Origin: Euborellia annulipes
Taxonomy: Eukaryota; Arthropoda; Insecta; Dermaptera; Anisolabididae
NCBI GenBank assembly: GCA_023213315.1
Contig: JAKCPI010014038.1
Coordinates: 27,382 to 91,381, forward strand
Length of the DNA stretch: 64,000 nt
Direction of reading: 5' to 3'
A program made the position numbers and the translations under genes. The notes under the pieces were generated by a model that was not told the origin of the DNA, ran no database searches, and worked only from the letters and a program-made list of their open reading frames with translations. Positions 33,501-45,308 of the stretch are shown here, in pieces; within the stretch, counting starts at the first letter, position 1, and each line of letters opens with the position of its first letter.

Positions 33501-34860
33501 CTGATTACTCATCTTGTCCGACCATTTAATGTTTATTATCATCTAAATACAACTTCTTGAGCCTCAATTATTTTCACTGAACTCTTCTCAGCCCTCTCCA
33601 TGCCTCACAGACGTAGATAAGCCCAATCCAAACAAAATTTCCACTTCTAGCATTCTACTTGTTTAAATTTTCACCAAGCACAGCTACTTGTATTTCCTTC
33701 TGTTCCTGTCTTAGTTTGATTCATTCTAAGGCCGCAACCCCTATATCTAATTAAATTTATATTTTTCAGGAAATAACTGTTGATTTTTAGATCACTAATA
33801 TTTAGGCTAAATTCATTTAATTTATATCAAAATGTTAAAGAAAACAACTCCAAGGCTTAAAGAGAGCAAGTACCTTTAAGCTATGCAACAAAAAGACAGA
33901 TGCATGTATATTTGCTTATACAAGCTATGATTAATCAATCTTAGCAAAAAATATTTACAATAATTGACATCATTTCTCTATTCACTTCTCCAAGATCTCT
34001 AGGGAAGAACTCTAGGTAACGTATATTTTTGACTGATATAGATAGTATATTCCTATAACATATGAATCATTTCCATAATAATAACCAATTCATTTTATCA
34101 GAGACATTTTTTTTATTATTTTCCTGTCAACGTTTGAATCCTTTGATGAAGTGATAATGTAGAAGCTTTTTACATCATTTGAAATGAATAAATAGAAATT
34201 CACGCATGTTTACTTCATTAAATTTGGAATAAGTTATCTTCTTATTATTATAAGTTGGATAAATTAGTGCTTGGAAAATTCTTATTTATAAGTTTACGAT
34301 TTGATAAAGACTCATATTTAAAATTGCTTTGATTAAACGATAATCAAGCCAAACATTTTAATTTTAATATTTTGAAGGTCAAAAATAAATTAAAATTAAA
34401 AATCTATGTTCATGATGATAAAATAGGTGTAATTATAATTTTATGTATATAAACCTTTTAGTAAATGATTTGTCATTTCCTGTTAAATTATGTAAATATT
34501 TTCGGAAGCTGAGAAAGTAAAATATTATTAATATTTTGTAAAACAGGGGATGACATCAATTTATATAAATTTATATCAAAATTACTATACAATAACAATC
34601 CGGAATACAATCAGTATTGAATAAATGTGAAGTCTGACACCTAGGTAACAGCGACACAAAAGCTTAATTTAATGTTAAGATTTGACAGGAAAAACAGACA
34701 TGAGCAGAGAATGAAAAGGTCCTTTTATTTATTTTGCTTTAGTAAATATATCTGACCAAAGGGAAACCCGACAATCTCCCCCCCCTTACTATGAAAATAT
34801 TTTCCATATATGCTAGTAGATGAGTCGACCCAATAATTTACAGTTCATAGAGATTAAAGA
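33501..34860. other. No gene seen
   Basis: AT-rich intergenic DNA upstream of the OBP cluster. No further OBP exon was recognised here. Confidence 0.45.
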
Positions 34861-34863
34861 GTT

Positions 34864-34982
34864 TGTGCCACATTAATGTGGCAGACCTATTACATTCAAA
34901 ATTTGCGCCCTCAAATTAATTCCAAAACAATAGGGTAAACATTTGAGGGCGCAAATTTTGAATTTGACAGGTCCGCCACAAG
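34864..34982. repeat. Hairpin, ~50-bp arms
   Basis: ATTCAAAATTTGCGCCCTC and its inverse, with TGTGGCRGACCT outside. Short loop around 34925. Confidence 0.7.
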
Positions 34983-35147
34983 TTCTCTATCCTCCTTATG
35001 TTTGTTGCTTTCCTGGATTTTTTATTTTATATTCTTCTTTATTTTATATTCTTAAGGAGCAAGTCGGATTATATAGTTAGGGTAATGATAAAAGCCCTTA
35101 TATGTTACAAAATTTTTTATCACCTGATATTAAGTGGCCGCACTTGC

Positions 35148-35533
35148 CTTTCGCGTCTCGAAAAACCGTTAAAGCACGATTGACTCGAGGCGGCACGAGA
35201 TGGCGTTAGTGTTCCCCCATTGGAATACACGTAACTTGTTTCATTTAATTCTAGACTTTCCAGCTAATTAATTAAAGGCAAAAAATTAATTATTTTTTAA
35301 CACAATAATTACTAATTTAATTATCTACAACTTAGAGAGCTCTTTTTTTAAATATCTTTTATTTAATGCGATTAATCTAAAAAAAAATTTTTTTTTTCGA
35401 AAATCAAAAAAAGGGCTTCTATAAGTTGTAGATATTTTAAATAGCTTTAATTTAAAAAAAATTTAAGGTTGATAGCTTCAAAATTGTGGCCGCTGGAAGG
35501 TCCCAAAATTAGCACCCCGAGACGCGCACCTTA
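35148..35533. mobile_element. MITE family M1, copy 3
   Basis: Near-identical to the copy at 29827. Its right end abuts the TTAA of the MITE at 35535. Confidence 0.75.
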
Positions 35534-35534
35534 A

Positions 35535-35996
35535 AGGCGGGCTACACACGTAACTGCATACTTGACAAGCATGCACGTGCAATCTTTTTGTACAAGCAAA
35601 CTGTAGCGTCTGTAGGAGAATTTTGCTCAAGCATTTAATTGTGCAAGCCGCTTGATGCTCTATTGAATTTTAATCATGCACAAGTATATTTGCAAAACTC
35701 TCCGCCATTTTATAGACGTCTTGACCTTTGATTTTTATTTAATATATATTAATTCATATGAATTGTCAATTTAAATATTAATATTTATTGAGTCTCTGTT
35801 TAAAGCAAGTGAGTATTTCTCGTTATTTTAGAATAAATAACCTTCCGAATTTGGTATTTTTAGGTTAATTTTCGGCATAAGCTATTCTTGCACAAGCATG
35901 CTTGTGTGGTGCTGAAGGGAATTTGTGCATGCTGGTACAAAAAGATTGCACATGCAGGATTGCCAAGTTTGCAGTTTGGCTACGTGTGTAGCCAGC
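35535..35996. mobile_element. TTAA-flanked MITE
   Basis: Ends AGGCGGGCTACACACGT and ACGTGTGTAGCCAGC are flanked by TTAA (35531-35534, 35997-36000). Subterminal regions are also inverted over about 80 bp, with GCATGC motifs. piggyBac-like by its target site. No coding. Confidence 0.75.
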
Positions 35997-36000
35997 TTAA

Positions 36001-36585
36001 GAGCATCTTTCAATTTTATTTACAACAATGTATTGTATTCTAATTTGATTTGGATCTTTTCTTTGTATAGTCGAAATCATCAGTTTAGGAAAGAAATGAA
36101 GAGCTTAGCTTCTCCTTCTTATTTCCCAGTCGTTTTCTCTCACTTCTTATGGGGCTTCTTGTTGCTAAGGTATATTTTATGACGAATTGTCTTGGTCTCT
36201 TTTAATTGGTGACTGAACGGAACCTTGAAGCCAGAGCACCGTTGTGGAATACAATGCTGTGAATTCATCCTTCAAAACTCAAGACCTTAATCCAATTATC
36301 TCGCCAGAACTTCATTTGGCCCTAATTTTTCTTGAAACCGTCCTCACTAGTAGCCTCATAACACTCCAAGATGTTAGCTGTTGGTCTTGTCATCATGATC
36401 ATAAGTTGCCAAATCTTCATTTTTTAATTTCCTCACTTATGTTGAATAATACAACGGGTAAAGTGACAAATATCCTAATTTTCCAAAGTGAATAATCATA
36501 AAAAATTGTTTACAATAGATTCCTCGGAATATTCAGACTTGAATTTTAGCCAATTTTGTTACTAATAATTTTACTTAATTAATAG
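36001..36585. other. No gene recognised
   Basis: Somewhat more GC than its surroundings. Short ORFs on both strands without family features. Possibly a decayed transposon. Confidence 0.35.
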
Positions 36586-36589
36586 GATA

Positions 36590-36815
36590 GTAAGGTTAGG
36601 TTAGGTTGAAGTGACTGTTCACAGAGAGAGAGAACACAGGCCAATTAGGCCCTTTGTGATACCACGGTGGGGCTATCCCCCTTTCCTATCTTAAGAGGAG
36701 GAGACTTCGGCAGGATGTTTGAATTATTTGCGGCAAGCTGGATTCTAACCCGAGCCCAGTTGAGACTTCGGACTCCGTAATCCAGCTTAGCCGGCTTAGC
36801 CATTGCCTCCTCAAT
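36590..36815 (-). mobile_element. Another tRNA-like SINE
   Basis: Reverse strand: ATGGCTAAGCCGGCTAAG and GGGTTAGAATCC, followed by a unique GC-richer body ending in TCACTTCAACC. Confidence 0.55.
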
Positions 36816-37805
36816 AGGATTGTAAAATAAAAATATAATATTTTAAATGAATATAATAACTTGAATAAGGGCGGCGGCAGATCTCGGAAGCGCTCTAAGC
36901 GGTAGTTGATGTAACTCGCCCTCTCATCGAAAATCAATACCCGACGTCGTCGGCGTGAAACGTCTGGGAAAATCGGCTCTTGTGTAAAAATAAGAAATAC
37001 TTGATTAACTTCTCATTGATTTACATTCATTACATTCGTGTTTTTTCCTTAAGTTGAGCGTGATGTTCTTTTGACATTTTCTTTTTACGGTGAGTAGCAA
37101 GCAAACAACATATGATCGCTCTATGACCTACATATTAAATTTTAATATCTTGAAATTAATAACTTGGGATTTAATGAATAAAATGATCTCTTTTGTATAT
37201 AATATAATATCTTATATATGAATAAATTAAATAATGAATTTTTTTTTTTCTCATATATTCAATAAATTTATTTTAGAATTATGTTGTTAACTATTTTATT
37301 AATTCATTTGTTAGGCTATATTGATTTTTTAAATATATTTAATTTAATAAATTAAGGAGTAGATAATTTTTCAAATCTTTTATAAAGCACTGCGACACAG
37401 GTGACATTTGCTTTTAAGTCGATTTCAAGTACTCCGCCCAATGTACAAATCAATACAACTTTATTAATTTATTTTTTTCAAAATAATTTTTAAATCATAA
37501 AAATTAATAAATATGAAAAAAAATTATTCTTTTTCAATTATCCCTCAAAAATATTTTTCTATAAATGAATAAAGATCCTTATATTTTTCTGTACCGACCC
37601 GCATTCCGGAACAAATAAGGGAAGGAGAGAAAAGAGAAAATTCGTTTTCTTTTTTTTAATAGATCAGTTTTTTGCAATATAAAACATCATCCGGGAAAAA
37701 AAAATCCAATTTTTTAAATTAAATTAATTTTTACTCATATTTATTTTATTCGTTCTTTCACATATACCTGGTATGACATTTTCTTGAACTATACAAGCCC
37801 AACTA
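36816..37805. other. No gene seen
   Basis: AT-rich DNA after a short GC-rich piece (36870-36985) containing CGACGTCGTCGGCGTG. Confidence 0.4.
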
Positions 37806-37807
37806 CT

Positions 37808-38028
37808 TGGGGAGCGTACAAGTATTACGTAACGCAATTTTTGACCTCCCCTCCCTCCCATGTAACGCGCCGTAACATTTTTCTGCCCCCCTCCCCCTAG
37901 ACGTTACGTAACGCTCAAGTGGCCATTTTTATCTAAAAGTACCGGAAAGTCGCTAAAATACCAGTTACGTAACGCGTTGTTCACCCCCCCCCTACAAGGG
38001 GGGCTTGTAATACTTGTAAGCTCCCTTG
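37808..38028. mobile_element. MITE with GGGAGCGTACAAGTATTACG ends
   Basis: The right end TAATACTTGTAAGCTCCC is the inverse. TTACGTAACG motifs recur inside next to C-rich tracts. Confidence 0.68.
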
Positions 38029-38611
38029 GGTATTGCTATTTATTTATTACAGTTAACTTTGTTAAGGAGAGATAAAATATGCGCATCGGACCTTATTAAA
38101 TTGACTTTTAATTTCAACTTATTATTGTCTTCACTTTTCTTTTTCCTTTGCTTTATTTAATCTAATGCAGAGATTTCCAACTTAATTTAAGCCCCGGGCC
38201 ACTTTTACAATTCAAATTTACCCATTTTAAAAAATTTTTAAAATATTCGGAAAGTATTGTTTCGAGAAAGGTGGGGACTCGTTTTTTCGAACAAATTATC
38301 ACCACACGATTCTCGACTGTTCATTGATTCCAAATCCAAATATTTCTGAGACCTAATCAAATGATTAATAATTACTAGACGTATAAGATGGTCGCTTTCA
38401 AGCGTTTTAATTGTAAGGGTCGTATGTGGTGAATGAGGTGAAATCTAATGAAGAAAGAGTGCCGATAGGTGTCCGAAATATTTGGAATTATTGCCTTGTA
38501 AACTAATAAAAAAATTGCTGAAAATATAGCGTTTTCTTTCTCAAATAAACCAACTTCAGCAACACGGATTTCAAATCCGTCGAGTTGATTTTTTTGATAA
38601 AAAAAAAAAAT

Positions 38612-39456
38612 CTGGTGTGACTGGCGCACAGCACACAACTTTCTCTTACCTTCGGTAATCGAAAGTTGTGTACTGTGCTTGTCACACCAGATTTTTTGTG
38701 TCGACATGTATTTAGTTCCGGCAGTAGGGAATATTTGAATTAAGATGTAAAATTTATAAGTATGGGAATATAGCGTTTTCTTTCTCAAATAAACCAACTT
38801 CAGCAACACGGATTTCAAATCCGTCGAGTTGATTTTTTTGATAAAAAAAAAAATCTGGTGTGACTGGCGCACAGCACACAACTTTCGATTACCGAAGGTA
38901 ACACCAGATTTTTTGTGTCGACATGTATTTAGTTCCCGGCAGTAGGGAATATTTGAATTCAGATGTAAAATTTATAAGTATGGGAAAATATTTATATTTT
39001 GTTACCATGGTAACCATTTCTCCTATCTTTCCTATGAAGCACAAGAGTAAAGTGTGCTTCAAACAATTTTGAGGGCAAAACGAGAATATACATTTGAAAG
39101 AGCATCTAAAAAATAATTGATTTTTGAATTTTAATCAAAATCGTTAGAGCGAATTTTGAGAAAATCGAAAAAAACTGAAAAAGTACATCAGTAAAGTACT
39201 AGTACTCTTTGGCCGATTTTGATTAAAAGCTTATTTTTCCGGTCCCGGGGGGTGTTTAACTTAAATATAAAATTTCAGCCTCATAGCTCAATTCCTTCAT
39301 GCTTAAAAGTGAACACAGACACACCCACCCACAGACAGACCATGTCGCGAAAACCACTTTTTTGGATTCAGGGGACCTCAAAACGTGAAGATCTATAAAA
39401 ATCTCGACATCGAATTTTTGACATGAATTCTTTCTCTCTCTATATATATTAACATA
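38612..39456 (+). repeat. R1 repeat, best copy (interrupted at 39457)
   Basis: The head is a long hairpin, AATCTGGTGTGAC...GTCACACCAGATT around AACTTTC/GAAAGTT. The body then follows (TTGTTACCATGG, CCTATGAAGCACAAGAG, TACTAGTACTC, ACACAGACAGACC) to ATCTCGACATCGAATTT and a TA-rich terminal stem. The head is tandemly duplicated (period ~245 bp, 38520-38890). The last ~28 bp (GAGGTAAGAGAAAGTAAA) resume at 42791. Confidence 0.8.
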
Positions 39457-40087
39457 CCGGGTGGGCCAATAGTGCGTGGACGGAAGATTGTGGGCTTATT
39501 AACGGACATTTTTAAAATTTGTTGATCGCACATAATGTGGGGCCTTTAGGGCTACAAATTAAAAATATTTTTGTTCCAATTGCACCTCATATACAGGGTG
39601 GTCCATATCAAAGTTATGTTTTTTTAAATGGAACGCCCTGTATATTATTGCATATTTGGATTCTACGGGCAATTTTAGTATGAGTTTATGTCATGCAATG
39701 TATTCCAAACCATACCGTTTAGCCGAAAATCGGGCTTTAGTGAAAAAACTGCTGTCTGGAAAAAATTGAATATCTCGCGAACCATAAAACTTAGGGAACT
39801 GTTCTTTTGTGATTTTACTAACATTGAAATGTACTAATGTAGGCCAAATGGGGAACCCGGAATTATTCTTATGTTGGAAGAAATGGCCATGCCAATTTGG
39901 AAGATTTCAATCATGGATAACTTCATTTTTTCAAATGGAACATGCTACTTTTTTTATGCCATGGGACGTGAAATTCAATTATCTTTCAGCTGATATAAGG
40001 TTGTCTATATCTATCTTTGGTAGTTTTCTTTTTATTCCAAAATATCTGATAACGAAAAAAAAAAAAAATTATTATAGACAAAATAAT

Positions 40088-40368
40088 CTCAGCCAAAAAC
40101 ATCGGAGATGCAAAAGGGCGCCTCGCATTATTTTTGCCTAGCGTTGAGGTGAAATCAAAAAAATGCGCCTCGCTTTTTCTGATTTATATAAAAGCGAGGA
40201 AATATTTTCACTTAAATAAAACCCCTACAGAATTTTATTTGTTTCATATATCCTCGCTTTTATATAAATCAGAAAAGCGAGGCGCATTTTTTTGATTTCA
40301 CCTCAACGCTAGGCAAAAATAATGCGAGGCGCCCCTTTTTGCATCTCCGATGTTTTTGGCTGAGATTT
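40088..40368. repeat. Inner hairpin of the fold-back element
   Basis: Arms of ~112 bp (40089-40200 and 40252-40368) around a ~50-bp loop, beginning and ending with CTCAGCCAAAAACATC and its inverse. Confidence 0.85.
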
Positions 40369-40490
40369 CACTTCTTTTTGTAAAATATTACATGAAAATA
40401 TTATTTATTAATTTTTGTTTATTAAATATTAACTTATCCCATGAATAGATCTTTTAATATGCATTCCAAACAGTAAAAATTAAATACATC

Positions 40491-41070
40491 GTTTGGTATC
40501 CATTCGAAACGATAAACATAGGATTTTACCAAATTTTATAAAATTTTAGGTTTTTTATTTTTGTTATGTTGGTAGATTGTAAATACTTCGTTTGGTATTC
40601 ATTCAAAACGATAAATATAGGATTTCACCAAATTTTATAAAATTTTAGGTTTTTTATTTTTGTTATGTTGGTAGAATGTAAATACATCGTTTGGTATCCA
40701 TTCGAAACGATAAACATAGGATTTCACCAAATTTTATAAAATTTTAGGTTTTTTATTTTTGTTATGTTGGTAGATTGTAAATACTTCGTTTGGTATTCAT
40801 TCGAAACGATAAACATAGGATTTCACCAAATTTTATAAAATTTTAGGTTTTTTATTTTTGTTATGTTGGTAGAATGTAAATACATCGTTTGGTATCCATT
40901 CGAAGCGATAAACATAGGATTTCACCAAATTTTATAAAATTTTAGGTTTTTTATTTTTGTTATGTTGGTAGATTGTAAATACTTCGTTTGGTATTCATTC
41001 GAAACGATAAACATAGGATTTCACCAAATTTTATAAAATTTTAGGTTTTTTATTTTTGTTATGTTGGTAG
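40491..41070 (+). repeat. 99-bp tandem array, 6 copies, alternating types
   Basis: Units start at 40491, 40590, 40689, 40788, 40887 and 40986 (last one partial). Odd units have AATACATC before the start and CCATTC; even units have AATACTTC and TCATTC. This is a 198-bp higher-order repeat. Confidence 0.92.
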
Positions 41071-42930
41071 CACTTCTTCTTATCACGTTAATCTATTGTA
41101 TTGTACTGAAGGGATCCATCCTAAAATTTTTTATTCCATTAGGGATGAAAATTACTAAGATTAATAGATATGTTTCTAAATGACGTCATCAGGGAGCAAA
41201 ATCGTTAGAATTGTCTTTTCGCCACGTTAAAGATAGGACAAATTTGAAATTTTGAATACCTCTCAAAAAGTCACTTTTGAACCAAAATGAAATTTTATAT
41301 CAAAGGTATCGGGTTTTTGATAGTATCTATTTGTATTTTAAATTTCATCCTAATCGGTCCAGCAGGGAAACCTGTAGCTTTGTCTAAAAATTTGAAAATT
41401 GAAGAAAAGAATGAAAAAGAGAAAAAAAAAAAAAAAAAAAAAAAAAGGAAAAATAAGAGACTAACTTTTGACCTTCCGAAATCGGCAAAATCTCAACTTT
41501 GAGCCTCTGCCATTCTTTTTGGGACTGGAATTTTTTTTTGAATTCGTGCTCAAAATAATCCTTATTTATTCTAGTTTAATATAAAAAAATTTGGTTCCTA
41601 TATCTTAAAAACTTTTTGAGATATTCGCCCAGAAAGAGAAAAGTTTCTCAAAAAATTTTTTTCACGTCCCTATCTTTTATTAAGGATTTAAAATCATTCT
41701 TGATAATATAGTCTAGGGACGACTCGTCCATCTAAATGCAATGGGCCATTGGCATCTATTGGAATGTCAACTAAATGGTAGTATTAAGAGTTTCTTTGCT
41801 TTCTTTTGCTTTTTACTTGCTCGGCGACGAGTCGCTCCTGCGACTCTTGATTGAAAAAAAAATCCAAACGAAAACCAAAATTGTAATAAATGGAAAAGAT
41901 ATGCTAAATATTCGAAAATGTATTTAAATTTCTCTTAAAATCATTTATTAGAACTTCTCAAAGAAGTCCCGCTTGCTCAAATTCGGGTTATGATTTGTCA
42001 ACAAGATGGGGCACCTCCTAACCTGAACATAACCCTAATTTCTTTTTCGAGAAGTTCAAATAAATGATTTTAAAGGAAATTAAAAGACATTTTCGAATAT
42101 TTAGCATATTTTTTCCATTTATTACAATTTTGTTTTTCGTTTGGATTTTTTTTTCAATTATTTTGTCTATAATAATTTTTTTTTTTTTTTCGTTATCAGA
42201 TATTTTGGAATAAAAAGAAAACTACCAAAGATAGATATAGACAACCTTATATCAGCTGAAAGATAATTGAATTTCACGTCCCATGGCATAAAAAAAAGTA
42301 GCATGTTCCATTTGAAAAAATGAAGTTATCCATGATTGAAATTTTCCAAATTGGCATGGCCATTTCTCCCAACATAAGGATAATTCCGGGTTACCCATTT
42401 GGCCTACATTAGTACATTTCAATGTTAGTAAAATCACAAAAGAACAGTTCCCTAAGTTTTATGGTTCGCGAGATATTCAATTTTTTCCAGACAGCAGTTT
42501 TTTCACTAAAGCCCGATTTGCGGCTAAACGGTTTGGTTTCGAATACATTGCATGACATAAACTCATACTAAAATTGGCCGTAGAATCCAAATATGCAATA
42601 ATATACAGGGCGTTCCATTTAAAAAAACATAACTTTGATATGGACCACCCTGTATATGAGGTGCAATTGGAACAAAAATATTTTTAATTTGTAGTCCTAA
42701 AGGCCCCACATTATGTGCGATCAACAAATTTTAAAAATGTCCGTTAATAAGCCCACAATCTTCCGTTCACGCACTATTGGCCCACCCGGTATATATAGAG
42801 GTAAGAGAAAGTAAATTGAAAGCTGTTTGTGCTGCACTCTTGTCGAAAGGTTTATAATTATAACTATAATATAATATGTCTCCGCAAGAGTGCAGCACAA
42901 ATCAGCTATTTTATCTCTATCCTTATAAAT

Positions 42931-43073
42931 GACAAAAATCTGGTGTGACAAGCACTTTCTCTTACCTTAGGTAATCGAAAGTTGTGTTCTGTGCTTGTCA
43001 CACCAGATTTTTCGTGTCGATATATATTTAGTTTCCAACAGTACGGTACATTCGAATTTCAAGATGTAAAATC
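42931..43073 (+). repeat. R1 repeat, hairpin head
   Basis: Complete head hairpin and the start of the body. Confidence 0.7.
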
Positions 43074-43565
43074 GGTGGGTTGGTTCCTGTTGCCGCAAAG
43101 ATCCGATTAATTTAAAATATGGTATGGATACATGAGATTCAGTGCCAACCCTGTCCAATCCAACATTTAAATACCTTATTACTACTAGTTTAATAGAATA
43201 TAGGCGATTTATTAAAAAAACAGCATCAGCCCCGAAAAAAAATAAAATTTAAAAATTCGAAATAAATCAACCTTTCAAGGTACAGGGTTGATCTTAGGGT
43301 TTTTCAAAATCTTATTAATTCTATTTTAATTATGCACAATTGATTCACTCCGAAAAATTCATCGTTCTCAAAAAAATAATAATAATAATAATAAAAGTAA
43401 GTTGTATTTGTGCTTTTAATCACTCTATGAGTTAATGATATAAAAAAGAACGAATTTCGATGATGAATCAGCAAAAATTCACATCTTATTCAAATCATAT
43501 AACTTATAGCCTATAAGAGAATCAGAAATAACTAATCATTGCAAATGAACGAGAACTGTTCATAT

Positions 43566-43816
43566 CAGGGGCGCATATAGAAATTTTTTTCGGGGGGCCC
43601 GAACTCAAAAAATTTTTTTGAGGAAATTTTTTTTTTAAGAAACTATATTTTTTTTAACACTCAAATTTTTTGGGGAACTTTTTTTCTATTGCGGAACCAA
43701 AGTTGTCCATCCTGCGGAAAAATTTGTTGCGCTGATGTCTGTATATCCCTATATATGTATATGTGTTTGGGAAATTTCGGGGGCCGGGCCCCTCCCCCCC
43801 CTTATATACGCCCCTG
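43566..43816. mobile_element. Short hAT-like element
   Basis: Ends CAGGGGCGCATATAG and TATATACGCCCCTG, with 8-bp duplication GTTCATAT (43558-43565, 43817-43824). Non-coding. A related body lies within ~45690-46115 of the palindrome arm. Confidence 0.82.
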
Positions 43817-43951
43817 GTTCATATTAAAAAACTTCTCTAATTCAGTGGATTATTTATTCACTGAGTAGAAAGAGAAAAAAGATAATGAGAGCAAGCGAGA
43901 TAGGTTTTTATAATAATTAATAAAATAATGTTAATTTTTTTGAGTATAGAT

Positions 43952-44505
43952 CAAGGACGGATCCAGAGGTGTTTCTCGGGGGGGGGGGGGTAATCTGGTG
44001 TGAGTGGTCGCACAACACACATTTTTTTCTTAATTTCGGTAATTTAAAGTCGCATTCTGTACTTGTTTGCCAGAATATAAATACAAATCAAATTTTTAAG
44101 TAGCCCCCGGGTTTGGCGTAGTAAGTAGCGCGCCCACCTCCTATACCAAACGTCGCGGGTTCGGACCCAGGCAGTCCGATGATTTTATTTAAGCCATTTG
44201 GATACCAGATGGCTTAAATAGAAATGCCTGACCCCACAATAGATATATTCTCTACAACGGTTATCGTCAAAGTCTTATATGGCCTAAGTTGCCGAAAAGA
44301 CTGCATGAATGTGTGTGTGAATGTGAGTGTGAATGAGAAAAAAGTGTGAATGTTTTTAAAAAAAAAAAAAAAAAAAATTTTAAGTATTAATTTTTAAATT
44401 TTTAGATTAAAAATAATTTTTTTTTTTTTTTGAAAAAAATGTATTTTTTCAAATCTCAGAGGGGTAATTACCCCCTTTACCCCCCCCCTCTTGTATCCGC
44501 ACTTG
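43952..44505. mobile_element. hAT-like element just upstream of VPS13, with nested SINE
   Basis: Ends CAAGGACGGATCC and GTATCCGCACTTG, with 8-bp duplication GTATAGAT (43944-43951, 44506-44513). A complete SINE-A (44101-44378) is inserted inside. Its right duplication ends 46 bp before the VPS13 exon that carries the ATG, so it lies in the 5' UTR intron. Confidence 0.83.
44101..44378 (+). mobile_element. SINE-A, complete tRNA-derived copy
   Basis: The head has an A-box-like TGGCGTAGTAAGTAGCGC and a B box GGTTCGGACCC. The body has TTATTTAAGCCATTTGGATA and AGTTGCCGAAAAGACTG. The tail is a GTGAATGTGAGTG tract and poly(A). This identifies a Pol III-type tRNA-derived SINE. It is the reference copy for the SINE-A entries here. 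Confidence 0.82.
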
Positions 44506-44566
44506 GTATAGATTTTGAGAGTAAATTACTAAATTTGTCTTTACTTCTCTATTTTTCAGCTTTAAA

Positions 44567-45308
44567 ATGTTCGAGCGTGCTGTAGCTGCTGTTCTCAACA
44601 GGTGTCTTGGAAAATATATCCAGGATTTAGACACAGAAAACCTAAATGGAGGCATTTTTAGTGGACAAGTTGAATTGCATAATCTTAAAATTAAACCGGA
44701 AGCCTTAGTAAGTTAAAAACTTATATAGGTTCTTATTTTTTTTATTGAGTATTCACCCCGGTGAATTGCCGTAAGCGATCTTTTTAGCGAAATCAGAATG
44801 AACATAAACAAATCTTTTTTTGAACGAAATTCTTTTACTCAATGGGGTGAATTGGCAGAAGTTGTCACGTAACGTAAAAAAAAAAACACGTTACAGTGCT
44901 ATAGAGCCGGAGAGGCGGAGGAAGGGGAGGCTAACCGAGGCGTGAGGAACTTCGTTCCTGGCGGGGGTCCCACCACCCCACACGTTTGCCTTTTATTTAA
45001 ATATCTTGTATATTTTAATTAATAAGTGAAATCTAAATCTATCGTAACCGACAAAAGATGTTACCAAATATTTGGTTTTTAAACGATTTTTGAAAAATTA
45101 CTGATTTGGCGGTTAAGATAATTCATAAATATTTTTGAATTAATCCCATATTATTGAATAAAAGGCAATTTGTCTGATGATAATTTCTTTACATTTTTAG
45201 TATGAATTGGATTTACCAATCGAAGTTAAAGTCGGAGCAGTTGGGAAATTAAGCCTCAGCATTCCATGGAGCAGTCTTTATAGTCAGCCTGTTATTATTA
45301 CAATAGAG
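44567..45308 (+). CDS. Vps13: VPS13-family protein, first two coding exons (chorein N-terminus)
   Basis: Coding exon 1 is 44567-44707 (47 codons, from [18 protein letters not shown]), after an acceptor at 44558-44559 that implies an intron in the 5' UTR. Coding exon 2 is 45201-45308 (36 codons, from [17 protein letters not shown]). Donors are GTAAGT and GTGAGT, and both introns are phase 0. The pattern N-x-LG-x-Y, then DL-x(4)-L, then G-x-VEL-x-NL-x-IK, then LP, then IPW-x-SLY-x-QPV, is the chorein N-terminal domain of VPS13. These are bridge-like lipid-transfer proteins at organelle contact sites, usually over 3000 aa. The rest of the gene is not in the window. If it continues rightwards, intron 2 contains the giant palindrome. 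The paralogue (A/C, B or D) is not resolved; the IPW-x-SLY part looks more like A/C than D. Confidence 0.85.

Larger units (their letters stand above)
39457..42789. mobile_element. 3.3 kb fold-back element with 631-bp inverted arms
   Basis: Ends CCGGGTGGGCCAATAG and its inverse are flanked by TA on both sides and interrupt an R1 copy (38612-39456 resumes at 42791). Arms are 39457-40087 and 42159-42789. The interior holds two further palindromes (40088-40368; ~41853-42152) and a 99-bp tandem array. There is no transposase. A TA duplication suggests Tc1/mariner-type mobilisation, but this is inference. Confidence 0.8.

Noticed and set aside
36244..36495. 83-aa ORF as a gene
   Set aside because: No family motifs, no splice context. 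Probably decayed transposon or chance.
39809..40141. 110-aa ORF MILLTLKCTNVGQ..., also partly open at 42437-42252
   Set aside because: It lies in the inverted arms of the fold-back element, diverges in length between arms, and shows no transposase motif.
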